The position numbers were made by a program, and so were the translations under genes. Shown piece after piece: positions 32,680-41,309 of a DNA stretch of 50,811 nucleotides (positions within the stretch are counted from its first letter, which is position 1; the number at the start of each line of letters is the position of its first letter). The DNA comes from Acidimicrobiales bacterium (GTDB lineage Bacteria; Actinomycetota; Acidimicrobiia; Acidimicrobiales; MedAcidi-G1). The DNA lies in the NCBI GenBank assembly GCA_022452145.1, contig JAKURY010000017.1, positions 1 through 50,811 on the forward strand, written 5' to 3'. The notes beneath the pieces are model-generated. The model had not been told where the DNA came from. It worked only from the letters and a program-made list of their open reading frames with translations, and did not search any database.

Positions 32680-33870
32680 TCAGAACCTCGGCAGCCCGTC
32701 GGCCAGGAGCGGCCGCAGCCTGGGCCCCCAGAGGTGGGCGAGCGACTCGCCGTCGTAGTCGGCCTCGTACGCCGCCTCGATGAGGACCACCCGGTAGGCC
32801 TGCACGGCCAGCACGATGTCGCAGTCGTTCAGGAACTCGTCGAGTGGATGGTCGGTCACCCCGGCGGCGACAAGGCCGTCGTGGTACTCGCGGCACAACC
32901 GCAGGAACGTGGCCCGGGCGCCGGGCCCGGGCGGGATGGTCTCCGAGAGCAGGTAGGCGACGTCGCCGGCGGGCCGTCCGGATCCGGACACGCCGAAGTC
33001 GACCATCACCAGCCCGGTGTCGGTGAACAGCATGTTGTCGGTCCGACAGTCCCCGTGGCGGATCGAGAGCGGCTCGTTCAGGTGGTCGACCAGGCCGACT
33101 ATGTGGTCGCCGAACCAGTCGGCGTGCCGCATGAACCCGTCGGTGAACACCTCGGGTTCCCGTTCCACCACCTCGTCCCGCCAGGCCCGGTAGAGGCCGT
33201 GCATGACGTTGGGCATCTGGGTGACCATCGACCACTCGACTATCGAGTCGTCGGCCAGCCCGGGGTAGCGCCAGTAGTGGGCGTGCATGCGGCCCAGGGC
33301 GCGGAGGATGGCGGAGAGGTCCTCGGCCGGCGGGAGGTCCTGGGCCGTGGTGATCCGTGCATCGGGGATGTACTCCAGGACCAGCGCGTAGCGCCGCCTT
33401 GTGGCCCGGATGAGCTTGCGTGCATGGCGGCCGATGAACTTCACGACCGGGCGTGGTAGGCCGTCGACGAACCGTTCCCGGCGGCGGCGGGCCGCCAACG
33501 ACGGCCCGGGGTCACGGGTCGCGTGGATGAGGCGCGGGACCCGCACGGGGAAGTCGGCCGAGAGGCGTTCGTAGAAGTCGAACTCCCGGTCGTAGCCGCC
33601 CTCGGCCTCCGCCAGGCCCCGGTTGCCCACGTTGTCGGTGGGGAACTTGACCAGCACCACGTCGGGTGCATCGAGTTCGTCGGAGTTCCAGTCCAGCGAC
33701 ACGCGGATCGTCTGGCCCTGGAAGCCGACACCCGAACCCGGGCTCCCGGTTCGGAAGTCGACCACCTCGGCCTCGCCGGCCAGGCCGGAGGAGTGGACCG
33801 CAAGGGTCAACCAGGCCGCGTCGATCTCCTCGACCGACTGGGGAATCTGGATCGGCAGCCGCCTGGGCAT
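32680..33870 (-). CDS. Phosphotransferase of the aminoglycoside/ecdysteroid-kinase-like family
   Basis: 396 residues, kinase-like fold. The catalytic loop is LSIRHGDCRTDNMLFTDTG (HGD-x4-N) and the metal-binding motif is LVMVDFGVSGSGRPAGDVAY. The N-lobe has VGFQGQTIRVSLDWNSDELD and VLVKFPTDNVGNRG. These proteins phosphorylate hydroxyls of diverse small molecules; in actinobacteria many sit near acyl-CoA and sterol-degradation genes, which fits the CoA-transferase, SDR and hydratase genes here. The substrate is unknown. Confidence 0.85.
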   Translation of the reverse strand: MPRRLPIQIPQSVEEIDAAWLTLAVHSSGLAGEAEVVDFRTGSPGSGVGFQGQTIRVSLDWNSDELDAPDVVLVKFPTDNVGNRGLAEAEGGYDREFDFYERLSADFPVRVPRLIHATRDPGPSLAARRRRERFVDGLPRPVVKFIGRHARKLIRATRRRYALVLEYIPDARITTAQDLPPAEDLSAILRALGRMHAHYWRYPGLADDSIVEWSMVTQMPNVMHGLYRAWRDEVVEREPEVFTDGFMRHADWFGDHIVGLVDHLNEPLSIRHGDCRTDNMLFTDTGLVMVDFGVSGSGRPAGDVAYLLSETIPPGPGARATFLRLCREYHDGLVAAGVTDHPLDEFLNDCDIVLAVQAYRVVLIEAAYEADYDGESLAHLWGPRLRPLLADGLPRF

Positions 33871-33919
33871 CGGCCGGACCCTAGGTCACGGCCCGACCTG
33901 CCGACCTGCCGACGATATG

Positions 33920-34954
33920 TCAGGCCAGCGTGATCCGCCCGGACCCGGTCGTGGCCAGGCCGATCACGGCCGACTCGTGCCCGGTCGACGCCAGGGCGGC
34001 CAGCGCGGCGTCGACCCCGGTCGGATCCACGCCGAACACGAGGCCACCGGACGTCTGGGCATCGGCCAGGAGCATTACCTCGGCCTCGTCGAATCCGCCG
34101 CGGTCCAGGCGCTCGTCGGCCCATGCCAGGTTGCGCCGGCTTCCCCCCGGTATGGCCCCGGCGTCGGCCAGCTCCCGCGTCCCGGGAAGCAGTGGCACGG
34201 CGGCAACGTCGATCGTGACGTCGACCCCCGATTCGTGGGCCGCCCGGCCCAGGTGCCCCAGGAGGCCGAAGCCGGTCACGTCGGTCGCCCCGCTGGACCC
34301 CGCCTCGACGGCGATCCGTGCCGCCTCCTCATTGAGTCGGGTCATGGAGGCCAGGGCAGCGCCGACCACCTGGTCGGACGCACTGCCCTGCTTGATGGCC
34401 GTGGTGATTATCCCCACGCCCAGTGGCTTGGTGAGGAGCAGCACGTCGCCGGGCCGGAAGCCGGTGTTGGTGAGCATCCGATCGGGATGGACCTCGCCGA
34501 CCACGGCCAGGCCGAACTTTGGCTCCGGGTCGTCGACGGTGTGGCCTCCGGCGATCACGAAGCCTCCCTCGGATGCGATCTCCTCGGCGCCGAGGAGCAC
34601 CTCGACCAGGAGGTCGTTAGACAGCTCGGCGGCGTTCCACCCCACCAGATTGAGCGCCAGCAGGGGTCGGCCGCCCATGGCGTAGACGTCGGACACGGCG
34701 TTGGCCGCAGCCACGCGTCCCCACGAGCGGGCGTCATCGACGACCGGGGTGATGAAGTCGGCGGTCACCACCAGGGCGCGCTCGTCGTCGAGGCGCCACA
34801 CGGCGGCGTCGTCGCCGGTGGACGCCCCGACCAGGAGGTCGGGATCGGTCACGGGTGCCAGGCGGCGCACGACGTGCGCCAGCTCGCCCGGGGCGAGCTT
34901 GCAGCCTCAACCGGCGCCGTGGCTGAACTGGGTCAGTCGGCGGGTCTCCGCCAT
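33920..34954 (-). CDS. selD: Selenide, water dikinase SelD, a selenoprotein (Sec at codon 16)
   Basis: Makes selenophosphate from selenide and ATP, the selenium donor for selenocysteine. From the ATG at 34954 the frame reads MAETRRLTQFSHGAG, then TGA (34907-34909), then GCKLAPGELAHVV, matching SelD, in which this position is Cys or selenocysteine. Reading TGA as Sec gives 344 residues, the normal length. Later motifs include STGDDAAVW, VVTADFITPVVDDARSWG, GGRPLLALNLVGW, GGHTVDDPEPKFGLAVVGEV and GATDVTGFGLLGH. A good Shine-Dalgarno (AGGGGGTGA) precedes the ATG. A normal-codon start at 34870 would delete the catalytic loop. The cell must carry selA, selB and selC elsewhere. Confidence 0.93.
34881..34899 (-). 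promoter_or_regulatory. Candidate bacterial SECIS hairpin in selD mRNA
   Basis: Seven bases after the TGA, the mRNA sequence AGCTCGCCCCGGGCGAGCT can form a 7-9 bp GC-rich stem with a very short loop. Bacterial SECIS elements sit just downstream of the UGA within the coding sequence and present a G in the loop, which is possible here. A second stem (GGCGCAC/GTGCGCC) follows. Position and strength fit, but the fold is not proven. Confidence 0.6.
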
Positions 34955-35038
34955 GTCGTCACCCCCTCTCCCGTGGACGGGCTCCCATCACCGGTCCCGA
35001 TCGGGACACAGCCGTCTTCGGCAAGAGTAGGCGGCGGC

Positions 35039-36295
35039 TCAGGTGCCGCCGATGACACCACGCTCCCGGAGCTCGGTCAGGCGTCCGTCGCTCAGGCCCA
35101 GTTCGGCGGCCAGTACCTCGTCGGTGTGCTCGCCCAGCCAGGGAACCCGGGCATCGGCGGCCTCGGGGACCTCCGACAACTTGACCGGGTTTCCCGGTAC
35201 TAGCACGGGCTGGCCGGTGGCGCTGGGCAGGGTCTCAATCAACATGTTCCGGACCCTCAGGTGGGGATCGGCGACCACCTGGGCGCTGGTCCGCGAGGGG
35301 CCACAGGCGATGCCGGCACCCGACAGCGTCCCCACCACCTCGACCAGCGTGCGGCCGGTCGACCACGACTCGATGGCCGGTCGCAGGAGGTCGTCGAGAT
35401 GGTCCTGCCAACCGGCACGGGTGGCGAGCCGCTCGTCGTCGAGCAGGTCCGGTCGACCGATCTCGGCCATCAGGACCTCGAAGTGGTGCTCCCTGACGCA
35501 CTGCAGCACGAAGTGGCCGTCGGCCGCCTCGAAGGTCTCGACGATGCCCACCCCACTCCCCCATTCCCGCTCGATTCCCATCGATTGGAAGTTGGCGACG
35601 ATGTCGGTCATGGCGACCGTGGAGTCCAGCATGGCGACGTCGATGTGCTGGCCGGTTCCGGTCAGGTCCCGGTGGCGCAGGGCTGCCAGGATCCCCACGG
35701 CGCCGAACAACGCCGAGCTGATGTCCCCCAGGGCTCCGACCGGGTTGGCGGCAGGGGGTCGGCCCGGGGCGCGCTTGTACTCGTAGATGCCCGACATGCC
35801 CTCGACCACCGCCGCATAGGCGCCCATTTCCCGGTAGGGGGAGCGTGGGTCCTGGCCGAAGCCGGACACCGAGAGGTAGACGACCGCCGGATGGACGGCA
35901 CGGACGGCCTCGTAGCCGATGCCCAGACGGTCGGCGGTGCCCGCCCGGAAGTTCTCACCGACCACGTCGAAGCTGGGCGCCATCCTGAGGAACAGCTCGA
36001 TGCCCTCCGGGTGCTTCAGGTCTATGGCCACGCTGCGCTTGTTCAGGTTGTTCCGCAGGAACGTCGCACCCATCTGGCGCCCGTCGGGGTCGGTCACGAA
36101 GGGTTGGGACCCACGGCCGCTGTCGCCGGTCACCGGGTGTTCGACCTTCACCACCTCGGCCCCGAGGCGGGCCAGGAGCTGGGTGGCGAACGGGAGGGCC
36201 GCCATCTGCTCGGCGGCCAGGATCCGTACGCCATCCAACGGCCGGAGGATCTCATCATTCGGGGCATCATTCGGCCCGTCGTTCTGAGTAGTCAT
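35039..36295 (-). CDS. CaiB/BaiF family CoA-transferase (class III)
   Basis: 418 residues. The protein transfers CoA between carboxylic acids or racemises acyl-CoA. N-terminal RLGAEVVKVEHPVTGDSGRG and RNNLNKRSVAIDLKHPEG are class III hallmarks; YLSVSGFGQDPRSPYREMGA is the usual middle motif, and the catalytic Asp is in GALGDISSALFGAVGIL. ATG 36295 is chosen; an in-frame start 18 codons upstream is possible. It probably forms a metabolic group with the SDR and class V PLP genes upstream on the same strand. Confidence 0.92.
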   Translation of the reverse strand: MTTQNDGPNDAPNDEILRPLDGVRILAAEQMAALPFATQLLARLGAEVVKVEHPVTGDSGRGSQPFVTDPDGRQMGATFLRNNLNKRSVAIDLKHPEGIELFLRMAPSFDVVGENFRAGTADRLGIGYEAVRAVHPAVVYLSVSGFGQDPRSPYREMGAYAAVVEGMSGIYEYKRAPGRPPAANPVGALGDISSALFGAVGILAALRHRDLTGTGQHIDVAMLDSTVAMTDIVANFQSMGIEREWGSGVGIVETFEAADGHFVLQCVREHHFEVLMAEIGRPDLLDDERLATRAGWQDHLDDLLRPAIESWSTGRTLVEVVGTLSGAGIACGPSRTSAQVVADPHLRVRNMLIETLPSATGQPVLVPGNPVKLSEVPEAADARVPWLGEHTDEVLAAELGLSDGRLTELRERGVIGGT

Positions 36296-36331
36296 CGTGA
36301 GCCAGTCTGCCCTATCCGGTGATAGATCTGA

Positions 36332-36398
36332 CGATCCGTCAGAAGACAAGCCGATCCGTCAGAAACCCTGGCACACCATCGTCAGAAGCCCGCCGTCA
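36332..36398. repeat. Repeats of CTGACGGATCG type after the SDR stop codon
   Basis: On the plus strand CGATCCGTCAGAA occurs at 36332-36344 and 36352-36364, and CATCGTCAGAA at 36377-36387; the SDR stop (TCA, 36396-36398) is flanked by the related CGCCGTCACAGG. On the mRNA each copy reads TTCTGACG..., giving repeated TGA trinucleotides after the gene. CTGACGGATCG also opens the 18-bp repeat at 27722. Confidence 0.65.
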
Positions 36399-37301
36399 CA
36401 GGCCGGTCGGCCGGTTCACGAATCGCCCGACCTCCGGCGAGAAGAACCAGCCACCACCGGCCAGCGTTCCCCCGTCCACCGGCAAGTTGTGGCCGGTGAC
36501 GAAGGACGACATGTCGCTGGCCAAGAACAGGGCCACCCGTGCCTGGTCCTCGGGCCAACCCAGCCGACCCACCGGTGCCCACGCCTCCCAGAGGTGGTCG
36601 TGCCCATCGCCGTCGGACAGGTAGTCGACCTGGGGGGTCTGGGTCAGGTCGGGCCCTATGCCGTTTACCCGAATCCCCTTTCGGCCGTAGCCGGCGGCCA
36701 GCGACGTCGTGAAGTGGGCCGCTGCCGCCTTCATGGCCGCGTAGACCGGTTCACCGGGAAAGCCGCGCATTCCCTCCACCGAGTGCACGTTGACGATCGA
36801 GCCGCCTCCACCGTCGACCATCGGCTCCAGGAATGCCCTAGTGACCCTGAAGACGTGCTCCAGGTTGGCCGAGTACATGGCCTGCCACGACTCGGGCGTC
36901 GACTCATGGAACCGGACCAGCGGCCGGTAGTCGCCGACGTTGTTCACCAGCACGTCGACCCGTCCATGCTCGCCCATGACTGCGACACGGAGGTCCTCGA
37001 CCTCGGCATCGGATGCCACGTCGACCACGTGGACCCGTGCCGTCCCACCGGTCGCCTCGATGTCCTCGACGGCGGCCGCCGCCCGGTGGGGGTCGATCTC
37101 GACGATCTCGACCAGGGCACCGTGCTCCGCGAACAGTCGGGAGATCGCTCTGCCGATCCCCGATCCACCACCGGTCACCACGGCCACCCGACCGTCCAGC
37201 AGGCGGCTCCAGTCGTCAATCTCCGGGACCCGCTCCGGGCCCTGTGCCAGCCCCCCGGACGGTTCGGACTGGGAGGGAGCCTCCCCGGAGGGGCGTGTCA
37301 C
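36396..37301 (-). CDS. Short-chain dehydrogenase/reductase
   Basis: 301 residues with GTG start. Classical SDR: cofactor loop VAVVTGGGSGIGRAISRLF, VNNVGDYRPLVRF (NNxG), catalytic Ser in IVNVHSVEGMRG and Tyr-x3-Lys in VYAAMKAAAAHFTTSLAAGY. The acid after the second strand (VEIVEIDPH) favours NAD over NADP. The first 45 residues are Pro/Ser/Glu-rich and lie outside the fold, so a later start is possible. Its GTG overlaps the upstream class V aminotransferase stop (GTGA), so the two are coupled. Confidence 0.92.
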   Translation of the reverse strand: MTRPSGEAPSQSEPSGGLAQGPERVPEIDDWSRLLDGRVAVVTGGGSGIGRAISRLFAEHGALVEIVEIDPHRAAAAVEDIEATGGTARVHVVDVASDAEVEDLRVAVMGEHGRVDVLVNNVGDYRPLVRFHESTPESWQAMYSANLEHVFRVTRAFLEPMVDGGGGSIVNVHSVEGMRGFPGEPVYAAMKAAAAHFTTSLAAGYGRKGIRVNGIGPDLTQTPQVDYLSDGDGHDHLWEAWAPVGRLGWPEDQARVALFLASDMSSFVTGHNLPVDGGTLAGGGWFFSPEVGRFVNRPTGL

Positions 37302-38473
37302 CCCGACGCCGCCACATCACGCAGGGCGTCGAGGAGCCTGTCGACGTCGTCGTCGGTCGTGTAGACGCTGATCCCGGCCCTGACTGCGCCGGCCTCGGCG
37401 TCCAGCCCCAGCGGGAGCATGGCCTCCACGGCGTAGTTGTGGCCGTCCCAGACCGCCACCCGGTCGGTGGCCAAGCGTTCAGCGACCGCCACTGGAGATA
37501 GGCCGTCGACCTCGAACATCAGCGTGGGTGCCCGGTCAACGGTGTCCTGTGGCCCCACCACCCGGACCCCGTCGATCCCGTGCAGGCCGTCCAGCAGGCG
37601 TGCGAACCGCAGCGCCTCGTGGGCGACGATCCTGTCCATCCCGGTCTCCAGCAGGAAGCGGGCCGCTGCGTCGATCCCGGCCAGCGCCTCCCACGACGGC
37701 GTGCCGTACTGCAGGCGCCCCGGACCGGAGTCCGGAGCGGGGCGCACCTTGTAGACATCCATCGAGTCCAGCAGGTCGGGCTCCACCCACATGACCCCGG
37801 CGTGGGGGCCGTACCACTTGTACGACGACGTGGTGAAGACGTCACACCCGATGGCGGCGACATCGACCACGTGGTGCGGGGTGAGGTGGACGCCATCCAC
37901 CACCACCCGGGCTCCCACGGCGTGGGCAGCCGCGGTGACGGCCGCCGTGTCGGGAATAGTCCCCACCGCGTTCGAGGATCCGGTCACCGCCACCCACCGG
38001 GTGGCCGGGCCGATCAGGTCGGTCACCGCGTCGACCGGCAACCGGCCGGTGGTCGGATCCAACTCGGCCATGCGCACGGTGGCACCCGTGTCCCGGGCCA
38101 GCAGCAGCCACGGCGACACGTTGGAGTCGTGGTCCAGGGTGGTGCAGACGATCTCGTCGCCCGGCCCGAGCCCCCGACCGATGGCCCGGGTGAGGGCCAT
38201 CATGTTGGACGTGGTGCTCGGCCCGAAGACCATTCCGCCGGGACCGGCGCCCAGCAGTTCGCCCATGGTGGTGCTCACCGTCTCCACCAGGGCGTCGCAG
38301 GCCACCGCCGCTGCGAAGGAACCGTGCGAGTTGGCGTTGTTCCCGCTGCGCTGCCAGGCGGCGCCGGCATCGATCGCAGCATCCACGACCTGGGTGCCAG
38401 CCGGGCCGTCGAAACGGGCCCATTCCCCGGTCACCCCGGGAAATCGGTCCCGAATGTCGTGGAGGTCGTTCAC
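37298..38473 (-). CDS. Cysteine desulfurase-like class V PLP enzyme
   Basis: 391 residues with GTG start. It resembles the cysteine desulfurase-like subfamily typified by VC1184: FDGPAGTQVVDAAIDAG at the start, PSTTSNMMALTRAIGRGL, CTTLDHDSNVSPWLLLARD (His stacking on PLP), VVDGVHLTPHHVVDVAAIG and the PLP Lys in TSSYKWYGPHAGVMWVEP. The active-site Cys loop of NifS/SufS is not evident, so desulfurase activity is doubtful. It is transcribed with the SDR and possibly the CoA-transferase. A link with selD downstream is possible but unsupported. Confidence 0.88.
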   Translation of the reverse strand: MNDLHDIRDRFPGVTGEWARFDGPAGTQVVDAAIDAGAAWQRSGNNANSHGSFAAAVACDALVETVSTTMGELLGAGPGGMVFGPSTTSNMMALTRAIGRGLGPGDEIVCTTLDHDSNVSPWLLLARDTGATVRMAELDPTTGRLPVDAVTDLIGPATRWVAVTGSSNAVGTIPDTAAVTAAAHAVGARVVVDGVHLTPHHVVDVAAIGCDVFTTSSYKWYGPHAGVMWVEPDLLDSMDVYKVRPAPDSGPGRLQYGTPSWEALAGIDAAARFLLETGMDRIVAHEALRFARLLDGLHGIDGVRVVGPQDTVDRAPTLMFEVDGLSPVAVAERLATDRVAVWDGHNYAVEAMLPLGLDAEAGAVRAGISVYTTDDDVDRLLDALRDVAASG

Positions 38474-38516
38474 CGTCGGGCACGCTAGTGGGCGACACCG
38501 AACGGAGAGGACCCCT

Positions 38517-38978
38517 GTGGAGGCCTGGGAACTGGATGCCAGAGAGCAGATCCGTGGCCTCGTGGCCGCCTACAACGCCCTCGGCGACCGCGGTCGCCTC
38601 GACGGCGTCATGGCCCTGTTCGCCCACGACGCCGTGATGGACATCGGCGACGGACGCACCTACGAGGGCGTGGACCAGATCCGCACGATCTTCACCGGGA
38701 CCCGCGACTCGATTCTCGACGGCGGCGACGGCGACGGTCCGCGCTTCCTCCAGCACCACACGACCGGCCTACACGTCACCCTGGCCGGCCGCGACGAGGC
38801 CACCGGCCACGCCTACTTCACGGTGATGACCGACCGCGGCCTCGACCACTGGGGTCGCTACCAGGATGCCTACCGACCGGTGGGCGACGCCTGGCTGTTC
38901 GCCTCCCGTCGGGTCCGCATAGACGGCTACACGCCCAGCGGCTGGGCGGACGCACGCCTGAACGGACCGGCGAAGTGA
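38517..38978 (+). CDS. SnoaL-like (NTF2-fold) protein 1
   Basis: 153 residues. NTF2-like cone fold: EQIRGLVAAYNALGDRGRLD, GVMALFAHDAVMDIGDGRTY, GVDQIRTIFTGTRDS, then LQHHTTGLHVTLAGRDEATG and GRYQDAYRPVGDAWLFASRR. Such proteins are isomerases, hydratases or ligand binders, often in steroid or polyketide metabolism. GTG 38517 is supported by GGAGAGG 7 bp upstream. It overlaps the second SnoaL-like gene by 4 bp (GTGA). Confidence 0.83.
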   Translation: MEAWELDAREQIRGLVAAYNALGDRGRLDGVMALFAHDAVMDIGDGRTYEGVDQIRTIFTGTRDSILDGGDGDGPRFLQHHTTGLHVTLAGRDEATGHAYFTVMTDRGLDHWGRYQDAYRPVGDAWLFASRRVRIDGYTPSGWADARLNGPAK

Positions 38979-39517
38979 GCACGCCCGCCGGCATGTCCGA
39001 CGTCGAGCGCCTGGTAGCCGAGGCCGAGATCCGACAGCTGGTCGCCCGCTACGCGGTCGCGACCGACCGTCGCGACCTCGAGACCCTGGTGTCTCTGTTC
39101 GTCCCCGACGTGCGGGTCGGACGCGACTCCAGGGGCCACGAGGCCCTGAGGGAGACCTTCGACCGACAGCTCAGGACCGTCGGCACGACGGTGCTCAACG
39201 TCGGCACCCACCAGATCGACCTGGGCGGGCCGGACGACGCCACGGGCCACGTCTACTGCAAGGCCGAGATCCAGGACGGCGACCGCTGGATCCACCAGGC
39301 CATCCGGTACGACGACACGTACCGGCGGGTGAAGGGCGACTGGCGGTTCGTGCGCCGGCTGCACCGCCTCTTCTACGGCGCCGAGGTGGGCGTCAACCCG
39401 TTGGGGCTCCCGCCCGCTGACTGGCCCAGCCACCACGACGGCCTCGGCACCCTCCCCCACGAGGACCCGACCTGGCAGGCCTTCCAGGTGGCCGGGGGGG
39501 ACGAGGCAGGCCCATGA
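38975..39517 (+). CDS. SnoaL-like (NTF2-fold) protein 2
   Basis: 180 residues, same fold as the preceding gene: VAEAEIRQLVARYAVATDRR, LETLVSLFVPDVRVGRDSRG, VGTHQIDLGGPDDATGHVYC and AIRYDDTYRRVKGDWRFVRR. The N-terminal RYAVATDRRDLETL pattern is that of SnoaL_4-type proteins, some of which act on aromatic or steroid substrates. The C-terminal 35 residues (LPPADWPSHHDG onward) are an extension common in this subgroup. Translation is coupled to the first gene; the two may form a heteromer. Confidence 0.85.
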   Translation: MSTPAGMSDVERLVAEAEIRQLVARYAVATDRRDLETLVSLFVPDVRVGRDSRGHEALRETFDRQLRTVGTTVLNVGTHQIDLGGPDDATGHVYCKAEIQDGDRWIHQAIRYDDTYRRVKGDWRFVRRLHRLFYGAEVGVNPLGLPPADWPSHHDGLGTLPHEDPTWQAFQVAGGDEAGP

Positions 39518-39533
39518 CCGGCACTCCCCCACA

Positions 39534-41300
39534 GTGACCAGCGACGACCTCTCCAAGCAGGTCGGACGCCAGATCGGCGACACGATCCTGGCTGGCTTCG
39601 TGGACTACATCGCCGGCTTCCGGAAGATCTCCCGTCGCGCCCAGCGACACTTCACGCAGCGCGAGTGGACCGAGCACGACGCCGACTCCCGGCAGCGGCT
39701 GGCCCTCCACCGCTCCTGCGTCGTCCAGGCGGTGGACCGCGTGCGACCGCTGCTGGACGGGGTGGCTGACGGACGGGGAACCTGGCGGACGGCACGGAAC
39801 CACTACAAGCGCCGGATCGCCGACCGGTCCGACCTGACCCTCGCCGAGACCTTCTTCAACTCGGTGACACGTCGGACCTTCACCACGATCGGTGTGGACA
39901 ACGACGTGGAACTCCGCTGGTTCGGGGCGACCACGGTTCCACGCGGTGAGGGTCGGGCCGAGCTGTTCGCCACGGCCAGCCGGGTCAGGGACACGTCGGC
40001 CATGGTGCGCCAGATCCTGGAGTCCTACGAGTTCGAGGCGCCCTGGGCCGACCTGGAGGACGACGCGCGACGGGTGGCCGCCCGCATGGACACCTTCCTC
40101 ATCGAGGAGTGGGACAGCCTCGAGGCCGACGGCGTCGACATGCTGCGGCCCATCTTCTACCGGAACAAGGCCGCCTACCTGGTGGGCCGGCTCCGGCAGC
40201 TCAACCGGGTGACGCCAATCGTCTTCCCCATCCTCCACGGTCCCGACGGCCTCCGGGTCGACACCGTGCTGCTGACCGAGTCACAGGCCAGCAGGCTGTT
40301 CAGCTTCACCCGGTCGTACTTCTTCGTCGAGTGGCCCAACCCGTCAGAGCTGGTCGGCTTCCTCAAGTCGCTGCTCCCCATGAAGTCGCTGGCCGAGCTC
40401 TACACCGCCGTCGGGTTCCCCCAGCACGGCAAGACCAGCCTCTACCGGTCGCTCTACCGCCACCTCGACCACTCGCACGACAAGTTCGTCCGGGCTCGGG
40501 GCACGCCCGGCATGGTGATGTCGGTGTTCACGCTGGTCTCGTTCAACGTGGTCTTCAAGATCATCAGGGACCGGTTCGACCCACCCAAGAACACCACGCG
40601 TGACGCCGTGAAGCGTCGCTACGCGCTCGTCTACAACCACGACCGGGTGGGTCGGATGGTCGAGGCCTGGGAGTTCGAGAACCTCTCGTTCGAGAAGGAC
40701 CGGTTCGACCCCGAGCTGCTGGAGGAACTGCTCGAGACGACCTCCGAGTCGGTACGACTGATCGGCGACCAGGTGGTGATCAGCCACGTCTACACCGAGC
40801 GACAGGTGTACCCCCTGAACCTGTACCTACGGGAGATGTCCACCGCCAAGGCGACGGCCGCGGCCATCGACTGGGGTTGGGCCATCAAGGACCTGGCGGC
40901 GGCCAACGTGTTCCCCGGTGACCTGTTCACCAAGAACTTCGGCGTGACCCGCCACGGCAACGTCGTCTTCTACGACTACGACGAGCTGACCCTCCTGGAG
41001 GAGTGCCGGTTCCGGTCCATTCCGCAGTCCGACGACCCGGCCGATGAGATGAGGCCCCAGCCGTGGTTCTCCATCGAGCCCGGCGACGTCTTCCCCGAAC
41101 AGTTCCCGACATTCATGACCTTTCCACGCGACGTGTCCGGTGAGGTCCGGCGACGCTTCGACGAGGTCCACTCCGACCTGTACACGCCGGCCTTCTGGCA
41201 GGAGGTCCAGGCCAGCCTGGCCCGCCGCGACCTCCCGGACTTCTACCCGTACGTCGAGGACCTCAGATTCCGCCGCAGGCCCACAGAGGCCCTCGGTTAG
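39534..41300 (+). CDS. aceK: Isocitrate dehydrogenase kinase/phosphatase AceK
   Basis: Bifunctional enzyme that switches isocitrate dehydrogenase off and on by phosphorylation, controlling carbon flow into the glyoxylate shunt. 588 residues, close to E. coli AceK (578). Family landmarks: FFNSVTRRTFTTIGVD near the N-terminus, GTPGMVMSVFTLVSFNVVFK with the ATP-binding Lys, NLYLREMSTAKATAAAIDWG, then AAANVFPGDLFTKNFGVTRH with the catalytic Asp and GNVVFYDYDELTLLEECR with the metal-binding Asp residues. The key kinase residues are therefore kept. GTG start. AceK is best known from proteobacteria, so its presence in an actinobacterium is notable. No aceA/aceB is adjacent. Confidence 0.93.
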   Translation: MTSDDLSKQVGRQIGDTILAGFVDYIAGFRKISRRAQRHFTQREWTEHDADSRQRLALHRSCVVQAVDRVRPLLDGVADGRGTWRTARNHYKRRIADRSDLTLAETFFNSVTRRTFTTIGVDNDVELRWFGATTVPRGEGRAELFATASRVRDTSAMVRQILESYEFEAPWADLEDDARRVAARMDTFLIEEWDSLEADGVDMLRPIFYRNKAAYLVGRLRQLNRVTPIVFPILHGPDGLRVDTVLLTESQASRLFSFTRSYFFVEWPNPSELVGFLKSLLPMKSLAELYTAVGFPQHGKTSLYRSLYRHLDHSHDKFVRARGTPGMVMSVFTLVSFNVVFKIIRDRFDPPKNTTRDAVKRRYALVYNHDRVGRMVEAWEFENLSFEKDRFDPELLEELLETTSESVRLIGDQVVISHVYTERQVYPLNLYLREMSTAKATAAAIDWGWAIKDLAAANVFPGDLFTKNFGVTRHGNVVFYDYDELTLLEECRFRSIPQSDDPADEMRPQPWFSIEPGDVFPEQFPTFMTFPRDVSGEVRRRFDEVHSDLYTPAFWQEVQASLARRDLPDFYPYVEDLRFRRRPTEALG

Positions 41301-41309
41301 GGTCGCACC

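Noticed and set aside
34955-35038. tRNA-Sec (selC) next to selD
   Set aside because: The short gap between selD and the CoA-transferase gene shows no tRNA-like arms; no other part of the window gave a Sec tRNA.
35662-35958. Loss of the catalytic Asp in the CoA-transferase
   Set aside because: The YREMGAYAAVVEG stretch first looked like a lost Asp, but the class III nucleophile lies in the GD motif, and GALGDISSA is present.
37298-38473. Selenocysteine lyase functionally paired with SelD
   Set aside because: The class V enzyme fits the cysteine desulfurase-like (VC1184) subfamily and is coupled to an SDR gene, not to selD; proximity alone is too weak.
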